This document shows positions 58,451-64,000 of a DNA stretch of 64,000 bases, one piece after another (position 1 is the first letter of the stretch; each line of letters begins with the position of its first letter). Position numbers and translations under genes: made by a program. Location of the stretch: positions 571,001-635,000 of the forward strand of contig NZ_CP102267.1 of NCBI RefSeq assembly GCF_025148125.1. Direction: 5' to 3'. A model generated the notes under the pieces. That model was not told the origin of the DNA and searched no databases. It was given only the letters and a program-made list of their open reading frames with translations. This DNA is from Blautia wexlerae DSM 19850 (GTDB lineage Bacteria > Bacillota > Clostridia > Lachnospirales > Lachnospiraceae).

Positions 58451-59869
58451 ATGAGCGAGAACTATAATGATGATGAAATAATAGACAGCAGCGAAGATAC
58501 AGAGAAAAAGAGAAACAAATCCGAAAAATTCTGTTTTCTCTGCCGCAGACCTGAGAGCAAGGCCGGTCCGATGATCGAACTTCCCAATAACATACATGTC
58601 TGCACAGATTGTATGCAGAAGAGCTTTAATTCTATGAATCAGCAGTTTAATGAGGGTAAGTTCAATTATTCTGACCTGTTGAATATGCCGAATGTGAGTA
58701 TGATCGATCTGGGCAGCTTCCAGAATCCGGTGCAGCAGCCAAAGAAAGAAAAAAAGAAAAAGAAACAGGAAAAACCGGTTCTGGATCTGAAAAATATTCC
58801 TGCTCCCCATAAGATCAAAGAAACCCTTGACCAGTATGTGATCGGTCAGGAGAAAGCCAAGAAAGTAATGTCTGTAGCGGTTTACAATCACTATAAACGT
58901 GTGGCAACAGATACAATGGATGAGATTGAAATTGAGAAATCTAATATGCTGATGATCGGACCAACCGGATGCGGTAAAACCTATCTGGTTAAAACCCTGG
59001 CGAAACTTCTGGATGTGCCGCTTGCAATTGCAGATGCCACTTCTCTTACAGAAGCCGGTTATATTGGCGATGATATAGAGAGCGTTGTTTCCAAACTTCT
59101 GGCAGCGGCAGATAATGATGTGGAGCGTGCCGAGCATGGTATTATTTTCATTGATGAGATTGACAAGATTGCCAAGAAGAAGAACACCAACCAGAGAGAT
59201 GTCAGTGGTGAGGCAGTGCAGCAGGGAATGCTGAAGCTTCTTGAGGGAAGTGAGGTGGAAGTTCCTGTAGGTGCAAACAGCAAAAACGCAATGGTACCGC
59301 TTGTAACTGTTAATACACGTAATATTCTGTTTATCTGTGGCGGCGCTTTTCCTGATCTGGAGAATATCATTAAAGAAAGGCTGAACAAGCAGGCATCTAT
59401 CGGTTTTTATGCAGACCTGAAGGATAAATATGATAATGATCCTCATCTGCTTCAGAAAGTAACAGTGGAGGATATCCGCAGTTTTGGAATGATTCCGGAA
59501 TTTATCGGACGACTTCCAATCATCTTTACTCTGGACGGATTGAATGAGGATATGCTTGTGAAGATCCTGCAGGAGCCGAAGAATGCGATTCTTAAACAGT
59601 ATCAGAAACTTCTTGCACTGGATGAAGTGAAACTGGAATTTGAAGACGGGGCGCTTCATGCAATTGCTGCGAAAGCACTGGAGAGAGATACAGGTGCCAG
59701 GGCACTTCGCGCGATACTGGAAGAGTATATGCTGGATATCATGTATGAGATTCCGAAAGATGACAGCATAGGAGAGGTTGTGATCACAAGAGAATACATA
59801 GAAGGAAACGGTGGTCCGAAGATCCTTCTTCGCGGACAGGAGCCGATCCTGCTGGAGGGTAGTCATTAA
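58451..59869 (+). CDS. clpX: Divergent ClpX-type AAA+ unfoldase
   Basis: ClpX unfolds proteins and feeds them to ClpP. The 472-residue protein has an acidic N-terminus, a C4 zinc module (Cys28, 31, 51, 54), a Lys-rich linker (about 98-108) and the AAA+ domain with Walker A GPTGCGKT (170-177), Walker B IIFIDEIDKI, pore loop GYIG (203-206) and an IGF tripeptide (317-319) as the ClpP-docking loop. It differs from standard ClpX: the zinc module is atypical (LCRRPESKAG) and the RKH pore-2 motif is replaced by NSKNA (276-280). clpP and lon are not adjacent. It is probably a second, specialised ClpX. Confidence 0.88.
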   Translation: MSENYNDDEIIDSSEDTEKKRNKSEKFCFLCRRPESKAGPMIELPNNIHVCTDCMQKSFNSMNQQFNEGKFNYSDLLNMPNVSMIDLGSFQNPVQQPKKEKKKKKQEKPVLDLKNIPAPHKIKETLDQYVIGQEKAKKVMSVAVYNHYKRVATDTMDEIEIEKSNMLMIGPTGCGKTYLVKTLAKLLDVPLAIADATSLTEAGYIGDDIESVVSKLLAAADNDVERAEHGIIFIDEIDKIAKKKNTNQRDVSGEAVQQGMLKLLEGSEVEVPVGANSKNAMVPLVTVNTRNILFICGGAFPDLENIIKERLNKQASIGFYADLKDKYDNDPHLLQKVTVEDIRSFGMIPEFIGRLPIIFTLDGLNEDMLVKILQEPKNAILKQYQKLLALDEVKLEFEDGALHAIAAKALERDTGARALRAILEEYMLDIMYEIPKDDSIGEVVITREYIEGNGGPKILLRGQEPILLEGSH

Positions 59870-59924
59870 TTAAAATAGTTTTGTTCTTGCATTATGAGGA
59901 CAATAATGGAAGGGAGTAAATATT

Positions 59925-60512
59925 ATGGGAACAGATTTTTTTGATGGATTAGTTAAGACATTTTCAAAAACAACGAAGGAACTGGGAAAGACAACAAGAG
60001 AATTAGGTGCCCGCGCAGAGCAGACGATCGAGGCGCAGAAGATAAGAAGTAAAATCACAGGAGAAGAGCGCATTATTGAGAAAATCAAAGTTGATATCGG
60101 TGATATTGTTTACAGACGACATTCTCAGGGTGATGGAATTGATAGTGAGTTAAGTGCTTTATGTCAGGAGATTGATCAGCATTATCTGAAAATCAGGGAG
60201 TATAAGGATAATGCGGCGAACCTGAAAGGAGAGAAAATCTGCCCGTCCTGCGAGCGGGAGGTAGATATTAATGTAAGTTTCTGTCCGTATTGCGGAACGC
60301 CATGCCCGACTCCGGAACCGGCGAAGAATGTGGAAAATGACACTGTATCTTCAGATGAAGATGAAGATGGGAGTAATGAGCCGGAAGAAACACCGGCAGA
60401 AGAATTACAGCCGGAAGAACCAGAGACAGAGAAAGCAGCAGAAACAGAACCAGCACAGGAACAGCCGGTGGAAGAAACACCAGTGGAAAAAGAAACAATG
60501 GAAGAGAAGTAA
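59925..60512 (+). CDS. Zinc-ribbon protein with coiled-coil N-terminus, function unknown
   Basis: The 195-residue protein has a helical N-terminal half (about 1-100; a Thr/Lys/Glu-rich amphipathic pattern) and a zinc ribbon with ICPSCEREVD and FCPYCG (CxxC twice, about residues 107-125), and then an acidic tail of about 65 residues made of Glu, Pro and Thr. It is not preceded by a signal peptide, so likely cytoplasmic. It follows clpX after 55 bases and could be co-transcribed. No specific function is supported. Confidence 0.78.
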   Translation: MGTDFFDGLVKTFSKTTKELGKTTRELGARAEQTIEAQKIRSKITGEERIIEKIKVDIGDIVYRRHSQGDGIDSELSALCQEIDQHYLKIREYKDNAANLKGEKICPSCEREVDINVSFCPYCGTPCPTPEPAKNVENDTVSSDEDEDGSNEPEETPAEELQPEEPETEKAAETEPAQEQPVEETPVEKETMEEK

Positions 60513-60649
60513 GTAACTGCAGGGTAAATTATTTTTACAGATTTACCAGATAATTACAGTATAATTAAAATATATTGCAAATTGATATGAAATATGATAA
60601 TTTTATATCGTATCAAAAAGTATGAAAATTAAGAACAGGAGAGGGAAAG

Positions 60650-62155
60650 ATGAAAAACAGAAAATTAAATCAGTTATTAGTCGCAGGAATGATCAGTGCA
60701 GCTATGATGACTTCTGGTATCAGTGTTCAGGCTGCTGATTTTAGTGATGATACATCAACAGTAGAAGAACAGTCTGTTGACGCAGCAGAAGAGGAAGCTC
60801 CGGATGTAGAGGACGGATCTGAATTTCAGTCTGATGCTGCTGAAGCATCATCAGCAGTAGCAGTCAGTTCAGCGAACTTCCCGGATGCGAAGTTCCGCCA
60901 GTATATTTTGGACAATATTGATACAGACAAGGATAAGATGCTTTCAGCGGCAGAGATCAAAGCAGCCAAGACGATCGATGTTTCAGGACTTGGAATTTCC
61001 AACCTGAAAGGTATTGAAAGTTTTACCTATGCGACAGATCTGTTTGCGGCAAATAACAAACTTACTTCTGTAAATATTACAAAGAATACAAAAGTTGCAT
61101 ATCTGAATCTGAGTAATAACAGTCTTGCAGGAACTCTGGATCTCAGCAAATGCACAAATCTTCGTGTAGTGAAGTATGGAAGCAATAAACTGACAAAGGT
61201 AGTAATGCCTTCCAAGAAATATCTGAAGAACCTGGATTTCGTAGATGCAAGCTCCAATAAATTTACCACACAGGCAAATGCAGGACTGAACATCGGAGAT
61301 ACTGATTATGTAAAGAGTCTTTCAGAAGTCAATGCCTCCAATAATGCCATCACTTCATTTAACTGTGCCGGATTTCAGGGAATCCTTGATCTTAGAAATA
61401 ATAAGATCACAAATCTGAAACTGGAAAACAGCAAGGAAGGATCTCAGGTAGTTTCCTTATACCTTGACGGAAACTCACTGAGTAAGACATCTTCTATTGA
61501 CTTTACACCGGAATGGATTGCCGTACCTCAGCAGTTCAGCTGTGATGCAGGAGTTTCATCCAAGGTCAAAATGCTGAAGGCAACTGCATCTATCACATCT
61601 GCAACATGGGATCAGATCGTGGTAAACGTTGGTTCCAGTACAGATGATGCTTCTTACAAACTGGAGAAGAAAACAGGCAACGGTGCATATGAAACTGTTA
61701 AAACATGGGATAATGGTGATCTGGCTGACGCAGAGTTCGGAGAAGATTACACAGATAATGTGATTTCTACAGGAACAGCCTACACATACAGAGTTACAGC
61801 AACTGTACAGGTAAAAGATGCCAATAAGAATCTCAGATCCTGGTCAAATTCCGCAGAAGTGAAAGCTACAGCAACAGGTACAAAGCCGGCAATCTCTGTG
61901 AAGTCCACCAAAAAAGGTGTGGCAACCGTAAGCTGGAAGGCTGTTGCAGGTGCAGACGGATATGATGTTTACTGTGGATCATCCAGGAAATCCCAGAAGG
62001 GTACGGTTGTAAAAGGAACTACAAAGCTGACCGCAAATAGGACAAAACTGACAAGTGGTAAAACTTATTATTTCAGAGCACGCGCATATAAGATGGTAGG
62101 ATCTGCCAAGGTATATACAGGTTACAGTGCAGTGAAGAGCGTGAAAGTCAAATAA
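60650..62155 (+). CDS. Secreted leucine-rich-repeat protein with FN3-like domains
   Basis: The 501-residue protein has a signal peptide (about 1-28), an acidic Ser/Ala/Glu-rich segment, a calcium-loop-like DTDKDKMLSAAEI (about 91-103), leucine-rich repeats (about 105-290; units such as LTSVNITKNTKVAYLNLSNN), and two FN3-like domains (about 305-405 and 410-501). Related secreted LRR proteins are frequent in Lachnospiraceae. No wall anchor is visible. AGGAGAGGG precedes the ATG. Likely a binding or adhesion protein at the cell surface; ligand unknown. Confidence 0.85.
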   Translation: MKNRKLNQLLVAGMISAAMMTSGISVQAADFSDDTSTVEEQSVDAAEEEAPDVEDGSEFQSDAAEASSAVAVSSANFPDAKFRQYILDNIDTDKDKMLSAAEIKAAKTIDVSGLGISNLKGIESFTYATDLFAANNKLTSVNITKNTKVAYLNLSNNSLAGTLDLSKCTNLRVVKYGSNKLTKVVMPSKKYLKNLDFVDASSNKFTTQANAGLNIGDTDYVKSLSEVNASNNAITSFNCAGFQGILDLRNNKITNLKLENSKEGSQVVSLYLDGNSLSKTSSIDFTPEWIAVPQQFSCDAGVSSKVKMLKATASITSATWDQIVVNVGSSTDDASYKLEKKTGNGAYETVKTWDNGDLADAEFGEDYTDNVISTGTAYTYRVTATVQVKDANKNLRSWSNSAEVKATATGTKPAISVKSTKKGVATVSWKAVAGADGYDVYCGSSRKSQKGTVVKGTTKLTANRTKLTSGKTYYFRARAYKMVGSAKVYTGYSAVKSVKVK

Positions 62156-62181
62156 TACAAAAATAATTGAGAACAGTATAA

Positions 62182-62235
62182 AATCAAGCCGGCGATGTGA
62201 GAGCAGATATCTTTTACAGAGCCGGCTCTTTGATT
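62182..62235 (+). terminator. Probable terminator after the LRR gene
   Basis: AATCAA-GCCGGC pairs with GCCGGC-TCT-TTGATT across a 27-base loop; T content of the tail is modest. Confidence 0.6.
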
Positions 62236-62237
62236 AT

Positions 62238-62280
62238 GGCAATTCCGTAAAATACTGTGGACAGTCCGGTATTGCTATAG
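62238..62280. repeat. Short element of the GCAATTCC family
   Basis: GGCAATTCCG at the left pairs imperfectly with CGGTATTGCT at the right. The left side matches the start of the elements at 10043 and 16752. It lies just upstream of the SGNH hydrolase gene. Confidence 0.5.
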
Positions 62281-62310
62281 ATGAATTGTTATAGATGGGA
62301 GGAATGTCAT

Positions 62311-63438
62311 GTGAAATATATCAGAAAGAGTTTCTCTTTATTTTGGTTGATAGCGGTAATGCTGTTTGGAACAGTATCGGCATCCGCAGCATCTGCAAAA
62401 CCGGAAACACCGGTATTGTCCGGAACAGCAACCGGAAACAGAGTGACTCTGAACTGGAATAAAGTAAAGAAGGCTTCCGGCTATCAGATTTTTCTGTATT
62501 ATAAAGCCTACGGGAAATACAAATGCGTGGGAAGGATCAAGAACAGGAACATTACCAGTTTTACACTGACAGGTTCTGAAGATAAGCTCTACACTTATAA
62601 GATACGTTCTTATCTGAAACAGGGAAACAAAACTCTGTACAGCCCATCATCGAAAGCACTGGAGATAAAAACAGCTCCCGGAAAACCTGTGATCACCCGG
62701 ATAAGAGTGAGAGAAGAAAGCGGAACCCTGATCAAATGGAAAAAAATCAAAACTGCAGAAGGATATCAGATATTCCGGTCAGAATCCGAGGACAGAGGAT
62801 ATAAAAGAATCAATATAGTTTCCGGCAATATAACATTCAGTTATACAGATACAGGTACTGTTTCAGGAAAGACTTATTATTACAGAATACGGGCATATGT
62901 ACGAAATCAGGGAAATGTTGTATATTCTGAACTGAGTGATCCGGCAGAGGCGGTAATGCGAAAGACTATTATGATCGGAGATTCCAGAACAGATATGATG
63001 AAAGATGTTGTGGAGAACGATAACATTACATGGATATGTGAGGTTGGAATGGGGTATAAATGGCTTAGAGATACTGCCCTGAAGACCTTGCAGGAGCAGA
63101 TGAAAGGAAATGAAGATATTTTTGTCTGGCTTGGTGTTAATGATGTATACAATATTTCCAATTATATCAGTCTGCTGAATGAGGAGATTCCAAAATGGAA
63201 AGCGCAGGGAGCGGATGTCTATATTGTGGCAGTGGGACAGGTAACCAAAGATCCTTATGTAACAAATGAGGAAATCGAAGATTTCAATGCCAGAATGAAA
63301 AAAGAAGTTGCCGGTGCGAAATATGCAGATCTTTATTCTTATCTGAAAAAGCAGGGATATAAGACAACAGACGGAACTCATTACGATAATGAAACCACAT
63401 GGAAGATTTACCGTTATCTGATGTCTTTTGTATCATAA
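62311..63438 (+). CDS. Secreted FN3 - SGNH hydrolase protein
   Basis: The 375-residue protein has a signal peptide (about 1-29), two FN3 domains (about 35-125 and 130-220) and a C-terminal SGNH/GDSL hydrolase domain (about 222-375). Block I reads MIGDSRTD with the nucleophile Ser, block III VWLGVNDV with the Asn, and block V DGTHYD with Asp and His. Such enzymes often remove acetyl groups from polysaccharides or act as esterases. GTG 62311 is chosen because GGGAGG lies eight bases before it and the signal peptide starts there; the ATG at 62281 lacks a ribosome site. Confidence 0.87.
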   Translation: MKYIRKSFSLFWLIAVMLFGTVSASAASAKPETPVLSGTATGNRVTLNWNKVKKASGYQIFLYYKAYGKYKCVGRIKNRNITSFTLTGSEDKLYTYKIRSYLKQGNKTLYSPSSKALEIKTAPGKPVITRIRVREESGTLIKWKKIKTAEGYQIFRSESEDRGYKRINIVSGNITFSYTDTGTVSGKTYYYRIRAYVRNQGNVVYSELSDPAEAVMRKTIMIGDSRTDMMKDVVENDNITWICEVGMGYKWLRDTALKTLQEQMKGNEDIFVWLGVNDVYNISNYISLLNEEIPKWKAQGADVYIVAVGQVTKDPYVTNEEIEDFNARMKKEVAGAKYADLYSYLKKQGYKTTDGTHYDNETTWKIYRYLMSFVS

Positions 63439-63444
63439 GAACAG

Positions 63445-63475
63445 AAAAAAAGGAAACTGTATCAGTTTCCTTTTT
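63445..63475. terminator. Bidirectional terminator between the SGNH gene and tRNA-Leu
   Basis: AGGAAACT (63451-63458) pairs with AGTTTCCT (63464-63471). TTTTT follows on the plus strand and AAAAAA precedes it, giving a T-run for the minus strand too. Confidence 0.88.
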
Positions 63476-63489
63476 GAGTAAAAAAATAA

Positions 63490-63573
63490 TGCAGAAGATG
63501 GGACTTGAACCCACACGATATTGCTACCACAGGCACCTGAAGCCTGCGCGTCTGCCAATTCCGCCACTTCTGC
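63490..63573 (-). tRNA. tRNA-Leu (anticodon CAG)
   Basis: Read on the minus strand, the 84-base RNA has acceptor stem GCAGAAG/CTTCTGC with discriminator A, D-arm, anticodon stem CAGGC/GCCTG with loop TTCAGGT (anticodon CAG, for CUG codons), a long variable arm as expected for Leu, and T-arm GTGGGTTCAAGTCCCAT. CCA is not encoded. Confidence 0.97.
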
Positions 63574-63613
63574 ATTTCTTATTTATCAATCGCTCTCTCG
63601 CGACTGCTCATTT

Positions 63614-63642
63614 ATAATAACCGATGTATGGATAAAAGTCAA
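63614..63642 (-). promoter_or_regulatory. tRNA-Leu promoter
   Basis: On the minus strand: TTGACT (63637-63642), 17-base spacer, TATTAT (63614-63619), about 40 bases before the mature tRNA. Confidence 0.75.
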
Positions 63643-63894
63643 TAGCTTTTTTGAAATTTTTTTAATTTTTTTTACAGTATCCTCAAAACGCACAATTTGT
63701 TACGTAGAAGTGTAAGCTTCTTCTGATAAACTGCGGAGCAGTTATCCGGTGTAGAGTTGCACAGAGAAGAGGATGATTTAAATTTTATAGAGGTATTTGG
63801 ATGTGAGAAAGCAGTGAATGCATGTGATTGGATCTGCCTGAAATTACAAAAAAGTTTTTAATATCAACTTAATTATTTTTAGTACCTTATAAGG
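63643..63894. other. A/T-rich intergenic region with no recognised gene
   Basis: Between the divergent tRNA promoter and the promoter of the last gene there are about 250 bases without a supported ORF, RNA family or repeat. One weak palindrome (GAAGTGTAAGCTTCTTC around 63706) was seen. Confidence 0.5.
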
Positions 63895-63923
63895 TTGAAA
63901 AAAGCACTTTGCTGTGATACAAT
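63895..63923 (+). promoter_or_regulatory. Promoter of the gene at the window end
   Basis: TTGAAA (63895-63900), 17-base spacer, TACAAT (63918-63923), 61 bases before the ATG. Confidence 0.8.
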
Positions 63924-63984
63924 CTTGAAGATTTAGGAAAAAATAAGTGATAGACACAATATAAAGATAAGAAAGGGAGATTGT

Positions 63985-64000
63985 ATGAAAGCATTTCTGA
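63985..64000 (+). CDS. Start of an unidentified gene, cut by the window end
   Basis: An ATG (63985) follows GAAAGGGAGA at a good distance and a clear promoter. Only MKAFL is visible, so nothing can be said about the product. Confidence 0.6.

Noticed and set aside
58337..59866. A 509-codon open frame on the minus strand opposite clpX
   Set aside because: It lies wholly over a clear AAA+ gene in the other strand, has a His/Cys/Phe/Ile-rich composition typical of antisense frames, and no ribosome site or family motif.

Overview
This window looks like a chromosomal segment of a spore-forming, low-to-mid GC Gram-positive of the Lachnospiraceae; a Blautia or Ruminococcus-like genome is my best guess, by inference only. 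The reasons are the sporulation genes gpr and spoIIP, strong AGGAGG-type ribosome binding sites, TTGACA/TATAAT promoters, the clostridial gene order comEC-holA-rpsT-gpr-spoIIP-lepA-hemW, a tRNA without encoded CCA, and many secreted proteins with cell-wall-binding repeats, leucine-rich repeats or FN3 domains. No rRNA, prophage, transposase, plasmid function or CRISPR array was found.

Region 1 (1-21100) is housekeeping. It begins inside comEC, followed by a de novo NAD operon (nadB-nadC-niaR-nadA) whose promoter carries a long palindrome that fits an autoregulatory NiaR operator. Then come holA, rpsT (opposite strand), gpr, spoIIP, lepA, a small lipoprotein, hemW, uvrA (with a LexA/SOS box inside its promoter), an isolated mreB, recD2 and a comF-like gene.

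Region 2 (21240-29760) deals with the envelope and signalling: two uncharacterised membrane proteins, the c-di-AMP synthase cdaA with its regulator ybbR/cdaR, an HPr-like protein, a large L,D-transpeptidase with cell-wall-binding repeats, and a GH25 lysozyme with the same kind of repeats.

Region 3 (29847-56483) is the most distinctive part: a long cell-surface polysaccharide locus. It encodes an ArnC/GtrB-like polyprenyl-phosphate sugar synthase, a divergent pair of overlapping SMR-like transporters (a possible lipid-sugar flippase), a tightly overlapping cassette of a DegT-like protein, an ATP-grasp ligase and a WecE-type dTDP-sugar aminotransferase, RfbC, a Wzm/Wzt-type ABC exporter whose ATPase has a C-terminal domain, a fused methyltransferase-kinase-coiled-coil protein resembling the chain terminator WbdD, three large double-GT2 glycosyltransferases, two smaller GT2 enzymes, a DUF2142-like GT-C candidate, an initiating polyprenyl-phosphate sugar transferase and an LCP ligase. 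Two paralogous D-Ala-D-Ala carboxypeptidases lie within it. My model is a rhamnose-containing wall polymer made inside the cell, capped and exported by the ABC transporter, decorated outside from a lipid-linked sugar, and attached to peptidoglycan by the LCP enzyme.

Region 4 (56680-64000) holds an HtrA protease, a divergent ClpX, a zinc-ribbon protein, two secreted FN3-containing proteins (one LRR, one SGNH hydrolase), tRNA-Leu(CAG) on the minus strand, and the first codons of a gene that runs off the window.

Intergenic spaces carry several families of short repeats: an 84-bp element in two nearly identical copies, a 167-bp inverted-repeat element with a partial second copy, elements starting TATAGCAATTCC, and many short hairpins built on GTAACTGT/ACAGTTAC.
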